Part shown: one piece after another, positions 33,409 to 42,314 of the stretch
How positions within the stretch are numbered: position 1 is the stretch's first letter
Layout: every line of letters starts with the position of its first letter
Source of the DNA: Streptomyces sp. NBC_00483
GTDB taxonomy: Bacteria; Actinomycetota; Actinomycetes; Streptomycetales; Streptomycetaceae
NCBI RefSeq assembly: GCF_036013745.1
Contig: NZ_CP107880.1
Location: 4,712,001-4,776,000, forward strand
Length of the DNA: 64,000 nt
Direction: 5' to 3'
Made by a program: the position numbers and the translations under genes
Notes under the pieces: model-generated
The model's input: only the letters and a program-made list of their open reading frames with translations
Databases searched by the model: none
What the model was told of the DNA's origin: nothing

Positions 33409-33996
33409 ATGGACCTCGATCCCCTGGCGATCGTCACCGCCTTCGGGCTGATCTTCCTCGCCGAACTCCCGGACAAGACCATGTTCGCCTCACTGGCCAT
33501 GGGCACCCGGATGAAGCCGCTCTACGTCTGGTTCGGCACGGCGGCCGCGTTCGCCGTGCACGTCGCCATCGCGGTCGGCGCGGGCTCACTGCTCGGCCTC
33601 CTCCCCGGCTGGATCGTGAAGCTCGTCTCCGGCCTGATGTTCCTCTTCGGCGCGTTCATGCTCCTCAGGGGCGGCGACGACGAGGACGACGAGGACTCGG
33701 CCGGCGCGAAGACCGTCACCGGTTTCTGGCCGGTCTTCGGCACCGCGTTCATGGCCGTGTTCATCGGCGAGTGGGGCGACCTCACCCAGATCACCACGGC
33801 CAACCTGGCGGCCACGAACGGCACATGGTCCACCGCGATCGGCTCCTGGGTCGCGCTCATCTCCGTGTCCGCGCTCGCCCTGGTCGCCGGGCGCTTCATC
33901 GCCAAGCGGGTGCCGCTGAAGACCGTCCAGCGGGTCGGCGGCTTCTGCATGCTGGCGCTGGCCGTGTGGTCCTTCGTCGAGGTGTTCACCGGCTGA
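33409..33996 (+). CDS. TMEM165/GDT1 (UPF0016) family cation transporter
   Basis: This 195-residue membrane protein has six predicted helices in two halves, each with the family's acidic motif: FLAELPDKT near residue 18 and FIGEWGDLTQ near residue 117. An acidic, aspartate-rich loop joins the halves. Family members move Mn2+ or Ca2+ out of the cytoplasm. The ATG at 33409 begins the first conserved helix; a longer frame upstream runs through the riboswitch and is rejected. The leader holds a yybP-ykoY element, so expression should rise with manganese. It is divergent from the giant surface protein gene. Confidence 0.92.
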   Translation: MDLDPLAIVTAFGLIFLAELPDKTMFASLAMGTRMKPLYVWFGTAAAFAVHVAIAVGAGSLLGLLPGWIVKLVSGLMFLFGAFMLLRGGDDEDDEDSAGAKTVTGFWPVFGTAFMAVFIGEWGDLTQITTANLAATNGTWSTAIGSWVALISVSALALVAGRFIAKRVPLKTVQRVGGFCMLALAVWSFVEVFTG

Positions 33997-34021
33997 CGCA
34001 CCGGCCGCGCACACCCCTTGT

Positions 34022-34056
34022 GGATACACGAACGTATCGAATACGTTCGCGTATCC
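34022..34056. promoter_or_regulatory. TetR-type operator, 16-bp inverted repeat
   Basis: GGATACACGAACGTAT at 34022-34037 is inverted with one mismatch at 34041-34056 around CGA. It ends 16 bp before the TetR start codon and overlaps the likely promoter (TATCGAATACG). Autoregulation of the operon by its first product is the natural reading. Confidence 0.82.
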
Positions 34057-34072
34057 AACCGGGGAGGCGAGG

Positions 34073-34675
34073 ATGCCCGTCACCAAGCGGCGTGCGCGGA
34101 CGCGACAGCGGCTGCTCGACGCCGCGCTCGACGTGTTCGCCGAGGAGGGCTTCGGTCGCTCCACGGTGGAACAGGTCTGTGAGCGCGCGGGTTTCACCCG
34201 TGGCGCTTTCTACTCCAATTTTTCCTCGCTCGACGAGCTGTTTCTCGCCTTGTGGGAGGAGCGGTCCGCGCGGATGCTCGATGATGTGCGGACTGCCCTC
34301 GCCGGTGTCGACCCGGACGATCCCGAGGCCGCCGTGCGGGCGGCGATCGACGCCACCCCGGTCGACGACGCCTGGTTCCGGATCACCGCCGAGTTCACCG
34401 CGCACGCGCTGCGCAATCCGGGCCTGCGCCGGGTGATGGCCGCCCGCGAGGAGGCCATCCGCGACGCGATCCTGCCGGTGTTCGTGACCGCGCTCGGCCG
34501 GCTCGGCCGGCGGGTCACGGACGAACGGGCCCTGGGCGACGCCCTGGTGGCCGTGCACGACGGGACCTCCGTGCAGGTTCTGCTGCAGCCGGACGACGCG
34601 GCCGTACGGGCCCGTCGCGAGGCCCTCTTCATGAACGTACTGGACGCCTACAGCACACCGTTGGAGAGCGCATGA
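34073..34675 (+). CDS. TetR family repressor
   Basis: This 200-residue regulator has an N-terminal TetR helix-turn-helix (RARTRQRLLDAALDVFAEEG, then TVEQVCERAGFTRGAFYSNF, about residues 8-55) and an alpha-helical ligand-binding C-terminal domain. It is the first gene of an overlapping operon and stands just after a symmetric operator, so it probably represses its own operon until it binds a substrate-like ligand. Its stop codon overlaps the next ATG (ATGA). The ATG at 34073 follows GGGGAGGCGAGG. Confidence 0.95.
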   Translation: MPVTKRRARTRQRLLDAALDVFAEEGFGRSTVEQVCERAGFTRGAFYSNFSSLDELFLALWEERSARMLDDVRTALAGVDPDDPEAAVRAAIDATPVDDAWFRITAEFTAHALRNPGLRRVMAAREEAIRDAILPVFVTALGRLGRRVTDERALGDALVAVHDGTSVQVLLQPDDAAVRARREALFMNVLDAYSTPLESA

Positions 34676-36336
34676 GTGACACCACTGCCGATGTCATCGT
34701 CGTGGGAGCCGGCCTCGCCGGGCTCGTCGCGACGTACGAACTCACTCGCGCGGGCAAGCGAGTCGTGCTGGTCGACCAGGAGAACGAGGCGAACCTCGGC
34801 GGCCAGGCGTACTGGTCGCTCGGTGGGCTCTTCCTCGTCGACAGCCCCGAGCAGCGGCGGATGGGGATCAAGGACTCCTACGAGCTGGCCCTCGCCGACT
34901 GGCTCGGCTCCGCCGGATTCGACCGCGAGGACGAGGACCACTGGCCGCGCAAGTGGGCCGAGGCGTATGTGCGGTTCGCGGCCGGGGAGAAGCGGGACTA
35001 TCTGCAGGGGCTCGGGCTGAAGGTCACCCCGAACGTGGGGTGGGCCGAGCGCGGCTCCGGGACCGCGACCGGGCACGGGAACTCCGTGCCGCGCTTCCAC
35101 ATCACGTGGGGGACGGGCCCCGAGGTCGTACGGGTCTTCCGCGAGCCGGTGCTCGCGGCCGCCGAGCGCGGGCTCGTCGACTTCAAGTACCGGCACCAGG
35201 TCGACGAGTTGATCGTGGAGGACGGCGCCGCCGTCGGCGTGCGCGGGTCGCTGCTCGAACCCTCCTCCGAGGCGCGCGGCGTCGCCTCGTCGCGTGAGAC
35301 CGCGGGCGACTTCGAACTGCGCGCGAAGGCCGTCATCGTGACCTCGGGCGGCATCGGCGCGAACCACGAACTGGTCAGGAAGAACTGGCCCGTTGAGCGG
35401 ATGGGGACCCCGCCCGAGTCCATGGTGACCGGCGTCCCCGCGTACGTCGACGGGCGCATGCTGGAGATCACCGAGAACGCCGGCGCCTCCCTCGTGAACC
35501 GCGACCGCATGTGGCACTACACCGAGGGCCTGAAGAACTGGGACCCGATCTGGCCGGGCCACGGCATCCGGATCATCCCGGGCCCGTCCTCGATGTGGCT
35601 GGACGCCGAGGGCAAGCGGCTGCCCGCGCCGCTCTTCCCCGGCCACGACACCCTCGCCACGCTCAAGCACATCACCGGGACCGGGCACGACCACACGTGG
35701 TTCATCCTGACCCGCGCCATCGTGGAGAAGGAGTTCGCGCTCTCCGGATCCGAGCAGAACCCCGACATCACCGGCAAGGACCTGAAGCTGGTCCTCCAGC
35801 GCGTGAAGAAGGGGGCGCCCGGACCGATCCAGGCGTTCCTGGACCGGGGCGAGGACTTCGTCGTGCGGCGGAACCTGAAGGACCTCGTCGCCGGGATGAA
35901 CAAGCTGACGCCCGAAGCCCCCGTCTCGTACGAGCAGGTGGAGCGCGAGATCGTCGCGCGCGACCGGGAGGTCGACAACGGGTACTCCAAGGACCTCCAG
36001 ATGATGGCGATCCGCAACGCCCGCTCGTACCTCTTCGACCGCCTCACCCGCGTCGCCAAGCCGCACCGCCTCCTCGACCCGGCGCAGGGCCCGCTGATCG
36101 CCGTCCGCCTGCACGTCCTGACGCGCAAGACGCTCGGCGGCCTGGAGACGAACCTCGACTCGCAGGTCGTGCGGCCCGACAAGTCCGTCTTCGAAGGGCT
36201 CTACGCGGCCGGGGAGGTCGCCGGGTTCGGCGGTGGCGGTGTGCACGGGTACAACGCGCTCGAAGGGACCTTCCTCGGCGGCTGCATCTTCTCCGGTCGC
36301 GCCGCCGGGCGCGCGCTCGCACGGAGCCTCGCGTGA
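34672..36336 (+). CDS. FAD-binding dehydrogenase (3-ketosteroid dehydrogenase/fumarate reductase superfamily)
   Basis: This 554-residue flavoprotein starts with a dinucleotide-binding motif (VIVVGAGLAGLVA, residues about 8-20) and has the GGQAYWSLGGLF segment typical of this FAD-binding-2 subgroup. It ends with LYAAGEVAGFGGGGVHGYNA and GGCIFSGRAAG, which bind the flavin. The family removes hydrogen pairs from steroid-like or cyclic substrates; the specific substrate is not readable. It overlaps the TetR gene by 4 bases and the next dehydrogenase by 4 bases. Together these indicate a small inducible catabolic or detoxification operon. Confidence 0.88.
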   Translation: MSDTTADVIVVGAGLAGLVATYELTRAGKRVVLVDQENEANLGGQAYWSLGGLFLVDSPEQRRMGIKDSYELALADWLGSAGFDREDEDHWPRKWAEAYVRFAAGEKRDYLQGLGLKVTPNVGWAERGSGTATGHGNSVPRFHITWGTGPEVVRVFREPVLAAAERGLVDFKYRHQVDELIVEDGAAVGVRGSLLEPSSEARGVASSRETAGDFELRAKAVIVTSGGIGANHELVRKNWPVERMGTPPESMVTGVPAYVDGRMLEITENAGASLVNRDRMWHYTEGLKNWDPIWPGHGIRIIPGPSSMWLDAEGKRLPAPLFPGHDTLATLKHITGTGHDHTWFILTRAIVEKEFALSGSEQNPDITGKDLKLVLQRVKKGAPGPIQAFLDRGEDFVVRRNLKDLVAGMNKLTPEAPVSYEQVEREIVARDREVDNGYSKDLQMMAIRNARSYLFDRLTRVAKPHRLLDPAQGPLIAVRLHVLTRKTLGGLETNLDSQVVRPDKSVFEGLYAAGEVAGFGGGGVHGYNALEGTFLGGCIFSGRAAGRALARSLA

Positions 36337-37133
36337 GTACGCGGGGCACGGCCCTTGTGACGGGAGCCTCTTCGGGCATCGGGGCGGCGGTCGCGGCGGC
36401 GCTCCTGCGGCGCGGCTACAAGGTGTACGGGACCAGCCGGGACCCCCGGAAGGTCACCTCGCCGGTGCCGGGCGTGGAGTACCTGCCGCTCGACCTCTCC
36501 GACGAGGAGAGCATCGAGACCCTCGCGCGGTCGGTCGGCGAGGTCGACGTGCTCGTCAACAACGCCGGGGAATCGCAGAGCGGCCCGTTCGAGGAGCTGC
36601 CGATGGAGGCGGTGCGGCGGCTCTTCCAGCTCAACGTGTTCGGGGCGGTGCGTCTCAGCCAGCTGCTGCTGCCGGGGATGCGGGAGAGGCGGCGCGGCCG
36701 GGTGGTCATGGTCGGCTCGATGCTGGCCAGCTTCCCGCTCGCGTACCGGTCCTCCTACGTCGCGTCGAAGGCCGCGATCAAGGGCTTCGCGCACGCGGCG
36801 CGGCGCGAGTACGCCCCGTACGGCGTCGGCATCACGACGGTCGAACCGGGCTCCATCGCGACGGGCATCAGCGAGCGCAGGACGCAGTACGTGGCGAAGG
36901 ACTCGCCGTTCCGCGCCGCATACGACACGATGCTCGCCGCCCTCAACTCCAATGAGGCGCACGGGATCTCGGCCGAGAAGGTCGCCGCGAAGATCGTCTC
37001 GGCGATCGAGGCGGGGCGGCCGAGGCCGCTGTACGCGGTGGGCAGCAACGCGCCCCTCGTGTTCGCGCTGCGGCGGGCGCTGCCTCGCTCGGCGACCGAA
37101 CGGATGGTGGCCAGGAGGCACGGGCTGAAGTAG
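36333..37133 (+). CDS. short-chain dehydrogenase/reductase
   Basis: This 266-residue SDR protein has the cofactor motif VTGASSGIG near residue 8, the structural NNAGE near residue 71 and the catalytic Ser in MVGSMLAS with the Tyr-x-x-x-Lys in SSYVASKAA near residue 140. The aspartate in PLDLSDEES after the second strand fits the classical fold. Loss of an acidic residue after strand 2 and R/S in GTSRDP suggest NADP preference (inference). The GTG start overlaps the preceding stop as GTGA, so it is translated with the FAD dehydrogenase. Confidence 0.9.
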   Translation: MSTRGTALVTGASSGIGAAVAAALLRRGYKVYGTSRDPRKVTSPVPGVEYLPLDLSDEESIETLARSVGEVDVLVNNAGESQSGPFEELPMEAVRRLFQLNVFGAVRLSQLLLPGMRERRRGRVVMVGSMLASFPLAYRSSYVASKAAIKGFAHAARREYAPYGVGITTVEPGSIATGISERRTQYVAKDSPFRAAYDTMLAALNSNEAHGISAEKVAAKIVSAIEAGRPRPLYAVGSNAPLVFALRRALPRSATERMVARRHGLK

Positions 37134-37458
37134 CGGCGGGGGCTGAAGCGGAGGTTTCGGCGGTCGCGGGCCCCCTGGACGCGGCCGTCGGAACCGCTCC
37201 CACGGATGTGCGTAAGGACTGTTCCTGGGCGGGGCACTCGGGCGTACATTCGGTTCACCGTCGCAGCACGCACGGTCGTACGGATGAATTGCGTCGGCGC
37301 TGTTCATCCGTCGCCCGCGCGCCGCCGGAGACGGGGAGCAGGCGCCGCACAGCGGGAGTACCTGCGAAGGCCGGCCCGGCCACTCCCCTCGGACACCGTT
37401 CCGGTCGGGCCGGCTTCTCGTTTGCCGGGGCGGCCCGACGTAGCGGCACTATGGGGGC
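37134..37458. other. intergenic region before S9 peptidase
   Basis: No gene is seen in these 325 bp. It contains an imperfect hairpin at 37366-37417 and the promoter region of the peptidase gene. The stretch 37290-37365 is GC-rich and could fold, but it matches no riboswitch class that I know. Confidence 0.45.
37366..37417 (+). terminator. possible hairpin, terminator-like
   Basis: GAAGGCCGGCCCG pairs with CGGGCCGGC-TTC, leaving one bulged base, and is followed by TCGTTTG. It may end the dehydrogenase operon, but it stands 233 bp after its stop, so a leader element of the peptidase gene is equally possible. Confidence 0.4.
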
Positions 37459-39276
37459 ATGACTGACAGCAACGGGGCCACGCCCGCCACCGAGTCCATG
37501 CCCGACTGGGAGAAGCGGTTCCGGGCGCCGCGTGTCTCCCTGCCCGACTGGGCCGAGGACGCGCCCGACCGCTCCCTGTTCGTGTCGAACGCGACGGGGA
37601 CGTACGAGCTGTACGCGTGGGACCGCGCCACGGGCGAGCAGCGCCGCGCGACGGACCGGGCGAACGGGACGACGGACGGCGTGCTCACCCCCGACGGCGC
37701 GTGGATCTGGTGGTTCAACGACACGGACGGCGACGAGTTCGGGACCTGGCTGCGGCAGCCCTTCGCGGGCGGCGAGGACGTCGAGGCGGTGCCCGGGCTC
37801 GCGGCCTCGTACCCGGCAGGACTCGCCCTCGGCCGCGACGGGCACACCGCCGTCATCGGCTGCTCCACCGACGACGACGGCACGACGATCCACGTCGTAC
37901 GCCCCGGTTCAGACTCCCCCGCCGAGATCTACCGGCACCGCGAGTCGGCGGGCGTCGGCGACCTGTCGTACGACGGGACGCTGATCGCGATCGAGCACAC
38001 CGAGCACGGCGACGCGATGCACGGAGCCCTGCGCGTGCTCCGGCTCGACGGTTCGACGGTCGCCGAGCTCGACGACTCCAAGGGCGGCACCGAGGACCTC
38101 GGCCTGGAGGTGCTCGGCTTCGCGCCCGTGACCGGCGACACCCGGCTGCTCGTCGGGCATCAGCGGCGCGGCCGCTGGGAGCCGATGGTGTGGGACGTCG
38201 CCACCGGCGAGGAGACCGACCTGGCGCTCGACCTGCCGGGCGACGTGTCCGCCGAGTGGTACCCGGACGGCTCGGCGCTGCTCGTCGTGCACGAATTCGA
38301 GGCGCGTGGCGAGCTGTGGCGCTACGAGTTCGCGACGGGTGCGCTGACGAAGGTCGACACCCCGGTCGGCTCGGTGTCCGGCGCCACCGCGCGGCCCGAC
38401 GGCAGCGTCGAGTACATGTGGTCGTCGGCCGCCGAACCGTCGGTCGTCCGCTCCACCACGGGTGAGGTCGTCCTCGATCCGCCCGGCATGAAGGCCCCGG
38501 CCTCCGTCCCCGTCGAGGACGTGTGGGTGGAGGGCCCCGGCGGCCGCATCCACGCCCTCGTACAGAAGCCGGCCGATGCTCCCGCGGGGCCGCTGCCCAC
38601 CGTGTTCGAGATCCACGGCGGGCCGACCTGGCACGACTCCGACGCGTTCGCGGCGGGCCCGGCGGCCTGGATCGACCACGGGTACGCGGTGGTCCGGGTC
38701 AACTACCGGGGCTCGACCGGCTACGGCCGCGAGTGGACGGACGCGCTCAAGCACCGCGTCGGCCTGATCGAGCTGGAGGACATCGCGGCGGTGCGCGAGT
38801 GGGCCGTCTCCTCCGGGCTCGCCGACCCCGCGCGCCTCGTCCTCGCGGGCGGCTCCTGGGGCGGCTATCTGACGCTGCTCGGCATCGGCACGCAGCCGGA
38901 CGCCTGGGCCGTGGGTCTCGCCGCGGTGCCGGTCGCTGACTACGTGACGGCGTACGAGGACGAGATGGAGGCGCTCAAGGCCCTGGACCGCACGCTGTTC
39001 GGCGGCTCCCCGGAGGAGGTGCCCGAGCGGTTCGAGGTGTCCTCCCCGCTCACGTACGTCGACGAGGTGAAGGCGCCGGTCTACATCTCGGCGGGGGTCA
39101 ACGACCCGCGGTGCCCGCTCCAGCAGATCCTCAACTACGTCGACCGGCTCGAGGCGCGCGGCGCGACCCACGAGGTGTACCGGTACGACGCGGGGCACGG
39201 TTCGCTCGTCGTCGAGGAGCGCATCAAGCAGGTCGCGCTCGAACTGGACTTCGCGAAGCGCCACTTGCCGAGCTGA
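37459..39276 (+). CDS. S9 family prolyl oligopeptidase-type peptidase
   Basis: This 605-residue protein has an N-terminal beta-propeller (about 40-345, repeats such as WDRATGEQRRAT and LTPDGAWIWWF) and a C-terminal alpha/beta hydrolase (about 350-605). The catalytic triad fits the family: Ser466 in AGGSWGGYL, Asp549 in GVNDPRCPL and His580 in YDAGHGSL. Such enzymes cut short peptides, often releasing acyl or aminoacyl residues, in the cytoplasm; no signal peptide is present. The ATG at 37459 gives a compact N-terminus. Confidence 0.93.
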   Translation: MTDSNGATPATESMPDWEKRFRAPRVSLPDWAEDAPDRSLFVSNATGTYELYAWDRATGEQRRATDRANGTTDGVLTPDGAWIWWFNDTDGDEFGTWLRQPFAGGEDVEAVPGLAASYPAGLALGRDGHTAVIGCSTDDDGTTIHVVRPGSDSPAEIYRHRESAGVGDLSYDGTLIAIEHTEHGDAMHGALRVLRLDGSTVAELDDSKGGTEDLGLEVLGFAPVTGDTRLLVGHQRRGRWEPMVWDVATGEETDLALDLPGDVSAEWYPDGSALLVVHEFEARGELWRYEFATGALTKVDTPVGSVSGATARPDGSVEYMWSSAAEPSVVRSTTGEVVLDPPGMKAPASVPVEDVWVEGPGGRIHALVQKPADAPAGPLPTVFEIHGGPTWHDSDAFAAGPAAWIDHGYAVVRVNYRGSTGYGREWTDALKHRVGLIELEDIAAVREWAVSSGLADPARLVLAGGSWGGYLTLLGIGTQPDAWAVGLAAVPVADYVTAYEDEMEALKALDRTLFGGSPEEVPERFEVSSPLTYVDEVKAPVYISAGVNDPRCPLQQILNYVDRLEARGATHEVYRYDAGHGSLVVEERIKQVALELDFAKRHLPS

Positions 39277-39304
39277 CCGGTGCCGCGGGGCAAGGGAGGG
39301 GCCG

Positions 39305-40144
39305 GTGGACGGGTCCTTATTTCGGACCCCGTACCGTGGAGGTGTGTACCGGTTCCTCCTGACCCCGCGCTGGTGGGGGATCAACATCTTCGTCCTGCTC
39401 GCGATCCCCGTGTGCATCTTCATGGGCTCGTGGCAGCTCAGTCGTTTCGAGGACCGGGTGCAGGACCACAAGACCGCGTCCCAGCAGACGAAGGTGAACG
39501 AGACGGCGGCCCCCGAGCCGCTCGCCTCCGTGCTGCCCGTGGACCAGAAGACCTCCGGGAAGCGGACCACCGCGACCGGCCACTACGGCAAGCAGCTCCT
39601 GGTGCCGAACCGCGACCTCGACGAGCGCAGCGGCTTCTACGTCGTGACGCTCCTCAAGGTCGAGGGCTCCGGCTCCGGGAAGGCGCTGCCGGTGGTGCGC
39701 GGCTGGGTGCCCGGCAAGGCGTCCGCCGCGAAGGCGCCGGCCGCGCCCAAGGGGAAGGTCACGGTCGTCGGGGCGCTTCAGGCCTCGGAGTCCGCGACCT
39801 CGAACGGGGTGACGGCCTCGGGTGGCCTGCCCTCCGGACAGGTCGGCGTGATCAGCGCGGCGTCGCTGGTGAACCTGGTTCCGTACGACGTCTACGACGG
39901 GTGGGTCACGCTCGACAAGGCGGACTCCGGGATGACGGCGGTTCCGGCCACGGCGCCCGAGGGCAGCGGTCTCGACCTCAAGGCGTTCCAGAACCTCGGG
40001 TACACGGGTGAGTGGTTCGTGTTCGCGGGGTTCGTGGTGTTCATGTGGTTCCGGCTCGTGCGCCGCGAGGCGGAGGCCCTTCGGGATGCGGAACTGGGGA
40101 TCGCGGAGCCGGTGCCATCGGCGGAGACCGGGGCGTCGGTTTAG
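39305..40144 (+). CDS. SURF1 family protein (cytochrome c oxidase assembly)
   Basis: This 279-residue protein has two membrane helices, one near the start (WGINIFVLLAIPVCIFMGSW, ending in QLSRFEDR) and one near the end (EWFVFAGFVVFMWFRLVRRE). An extracytoplasmic domain with LPVVRGWVPGKAS lies between, the SURF1 arrangement. SURF1 helps insert heme a during assembly of the aa3 oxidase. The GTG at 39305 has GGAGG 5 bases upstream; a GTG at 39344 is possible but its Shine-Dalgarno is too close. It follows the S9 peptidase after 28 bp. Confidence 0.88.
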   Translation: MDGSLFRTPYRGGVYRFLLTPRWWGINIFVLLAIPVCIFMGSWQLSRFEDRVQDHKTASQQTKVNETAAPEPLASVLPVDQKTSGKRTTATGHYGKQLLVPNRDLDERSGFYVVTLLKVEGSGSGKALPVVRGWVPGKASAAKAPAAPKGKVTVVGALQASESATSNGVTASGGLPSGQVGVISAASLVNLVPYDVYDGWVTLDKADSGMTAVPATAPEGSGLDLKAFQNLGYTGEWFVFAGFVVFMWFRLVRREAEALRDAELGIAEPVPSAETGASV

Positions 40145-40183
40145 CGGCACGGTTCCCTTTTCGGCCGACCGTCCCCACTTCAC

Positions 40184-40229
40184 GGGGCTCCGCCCCGGAC
40201 CCCGCGCCTCGAACGCCGGCGGGGCTGGA
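40184..40229 (+). repeat. Streptomyces GC-rich interspersed repeat
   Basis: This copy reads GGGGCTCCGCCCCGGACCCC, then GCGCCTCGAACGCCGGCGG, ending GGCTGGA. It lies between the convergent SURF1 and secreted-protein genes. GGGGC/GCCCC and CCCCGC/GCGGGG can pair, giving hairpins in either orientation, so it may serve as the shared terminator. Confidence 0.85.
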
Positions 40230-40240
40230 AATGCCGCCGC

Positions 40241-41329
40241 TTACGACGCGGGGAGCAGGCCCGTGCGGTAGACCGTGCCCTCGCAGGCGTTCGAGATGGT
40301 GGTCGCTGCTACCGGGCCGCCCGGTTCCGACGTGTGGGAGACCGCGACGCTGCCTTCGTCGCCGCCGTCCGAGCCGAGCTGCGTCGTCGTCTGGGGGTCG
40401 GAGCCGGTCGTGGCGTCGCCGGTGTCGGTGCCGTCACCGGTCGGCGTCGGCGAGGGGGTCGGATCCTCGCCACCACTGCTCCCGCCGCTGCCCCCCGTCG
40501 CGGAGCAGGACGCGGACGGCACCCACGCGAACCGCACCTCGTACGCCTTGCCCGGTTCGAGGATCACCTGGCTCGGCTCGGTCGACGGGTCGGGCAGCCC
40601 CGAGCCGTCGCCCGACGTGTGGTCGACGACGCTCACCTTGGCCGGATCGGCCGCACCCTGCGCGACGGTGACCACGGACCCTTCGCTGTCCACCGTGCAG
40701 TTGGAGCCCGAGACGTTCGAGACGCGGAACGAGCCGTAGACCTTGCCGTCCCCGTCGGGCGCGCCGACGGTGGCCTGCGGCCTGCCCAGCTCACTCGCCT
40801 CACAGGTGGGCGAGGTGGCCGCCGCCGTGGAGGCGGGATCGGCCCCCGCGGTGGCGCCGCCCGTGGCCCTGCGCTCGTCGCCCTTCTTGCCCTTCTTGGC
40901 GCCCTTGCCCTTGTCCTTGGCGTGCGAGGGCTTGCCCGACTCGCCCTGCCCCGTGCCACCGGACGCCGTGCCCGAGCTCGCCCCACCGCGCGTGGCATCG
41001 CTGCTGTTGCCCGCGATGGCCGGCCGCTCGCCGGTGGGGTCGGGGTTCGTCACGTGCAGCACCGCGGGCACCGCCATCGCCGCGAACACACCCACGGCGA
41101 TCGCACCCACGGCGGCCTGCCGCTTGCGCGCGCGCCGGACGGGCACGGCACGGTGCAGCTCGTCGAGCGCCTGCTCCGAGGGCTCGAGATCCGCGACGGC
41201 CTGCCGCATCATCCGCCGCACCGCGAGCTCGTCGTCACCGAGGCCGGGGCCGCCGGGTTCGGGAGCGTCAACAGGCTCACTCACTTCGTCGGCCGCCCGG
41301 CCCGGGCCGCCGTCGAGATGGTGGTTCAT
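40241..41329 (-). CDS. membrane-anchored partner of ECF sigma factor, putative anti-sigma factor
   Basis: This 362-residue protein has a cytoplasmic N-terminal part (about 1-72) with DDELAVRRMMRQAVADLEPS, a single hydrophobic helix (about 72-92, AAVGAIAVGVFAAMAVPAVL) and a long low-complexity extracellular part rich in Ser, Gly, Asp and Thr. It is co-transcribed with an ECF sigma gene (ATGA overlap), the standard position for an anti-sigma factor. No zinc-binding HxxxCxxC motif is visible, so it would belong to the non-ZAS kind. The extracytoplasmic domain contains regularly placed cysteines. The function is inferred mainly from position. Confidence 0.7.
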   Translation of the reverse strand: MNHHLDGGPGRAADEVSEPVDAPEPGGPGLGDDELAVRRMMRQAVADLEPSEQALDELHRAVPVRRARKRQAAVGAIAVGVFAAMAVPAVLHVTNPDPTGERPAIAGNSSDATRGGASSGTASGGTGQGESGKPSHAKDKGKGAKKGKKGDERRATGGATAGADPASTAAATSPTCEASELGRPQATVGAPDGDGKVYGSFRVSNVSGSNCTVDSEGSVVTVAQGAADPAKVSVVDHTSGDGSGLPDPSTEPSQVILEPGKAYEVRFAWVPSASCSATGGSGGSSGGEDPTPSPTPTGDGTDTGDATTGSDPQTTTQLGSDGGDEGSVAVSHTSEPGGPVAATTISNACEGTVYRTGLLPAS

Positions 41330-42009
41330 GCCGGCTCCTCCATGGCGACGCGCAGCGCCGCGATACCTCGCGATCCGTACGCCTTGACCGAGCCGAGCGA
41401 TATCCCGAGCGACTCGGCCACCTGCGCCTCCGTCATGTCCGCGAAGTATCGCAGGACGAGGACCTCGCGCTGGCGTCGCTGCAGCCCACGCAGCGCCTTC
41501 TTCAGGGCGTCCCGCTCCAGGAGGTCGTACGCACCCTCCTCCGCGCTCGCCATGTCCGGCATCGGCTTGGTGAGCAGCTTCAGACCGAGGATGCGGCGGC
41601 GCAGCGTGGACCGCGAGAGGTTCACGACGGTCTGGCGCAGATACGCGAGCGTCTTCTGTGGATCGCGCACGCGTTTGCGCGCGGAGTGCACGCGGATGAA
41701 GGCCTCCTGCACGACGTCCTCGCAGGAGGCGGTGTCGTCGAGAAGCAGCGCCGCGAGCCCCAACAGGGAGCGGTAATGGGCGCGATAGGTCTCGGTGAGA
41801 TGGTCGACGGAGGTACCGGCTTCCGTCATCGACTCGTCAGCACCCTGTGCCTGTGCCGGAATGCGCGCCGGTCCCGCCGCTGGCATGGGCGCGATCACCG
41901 GCATGCCACCGGCCGCGCGCACGCGACGGGTTCCAAGGGGTGCGAGAGTCGGACGAAGGGCTGCTGCGCCCGTCGCCCGTACCGCTGTGAAGTCCAGTAC
42001 TTCTGCCAC
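41326..42009 (-). CDS. SigE-family ECF RNA polymerase sigma factor
   Basis: This ECF sigma factor has region 2 (HLTETYRAHYRSLLGLAALL and EDVVQEAFIRVHSARK) and region 4 (RREVLVLRYFADMTEAQVAE and ISLGSVKAYGSRGIAALR with its helix-turn-helix). The core starts at MTEAGTSVDHL near 41829. The 227-residue form from GTG 42009 adds about 60 residues of Ala/Pro-rich sequence, and its codons there are less G/C-biased than a competing frame that begins at 42113. The true start may therefore be 41904 or 41829. It overlaps the putative anti-sigma gene by 4 bases. Confidence 0.88.
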   Translation of the reverse strand: MAEVLDFTAVRATGAAALRPTLAPLGTRRVRAAGGMPVIAPMPAAGPARIPAQAQGADESMTEAGTSVDHLTETYRAHYRSLLGLAALLLDDTASCEDVVQEAFIRVHSARKRVRDPQKTLAYLRQTVVNLSRSTLRRRILGLKLLTKPMPDMASAEEGAYDLLERDALKKALRGLQRRQREVLVLRYFADMTEAQVAESLGISLGSVKAYGSRGIAALRVAMEEPA

Positions 42010-42184
42010 GCCTGTTGGACAAGCTTCCCCCCGTCATGGTTGTACGCGTCAGGCGCCCCATTTGCGACAGGCCTCGTCATCCCCACCGATGACGCCGCCT
42101 CGAATGCCGACATGCGCACCACTCTTCCCCTATGCCCCGTATATCCGATGCAGATCGGCTCCCCACCGGGCGACCGCAAAGACG

Positions 42185-42218
42185 CTCCCCGCCCTGCGCG
42201 TGGTTGCAGGACGGGGAG
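42185..42218. other. hairpin between asd and sigma gene
   Basis: A 13-bp stem with one mismatch (CTCCCCGCCCTGC with GCAGGACGGGGAG) has an 8-base loop. It lies 97 bp downstream of the asd stop on the minus strand and in the upstream region of the sigma gene, so it may separate the two units. There is no U-tract on the minus strand. Confidence 0.4.
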
Positions 42219-42314
42219 GAAAACCCGCTTACACAAAACTCACACAGAATCTTATGAGCGGATCCACGCTTGGGAAGGGGCTTCCCGCATCGCGGGCACC
42301 GAAAGAGCCGCAGC

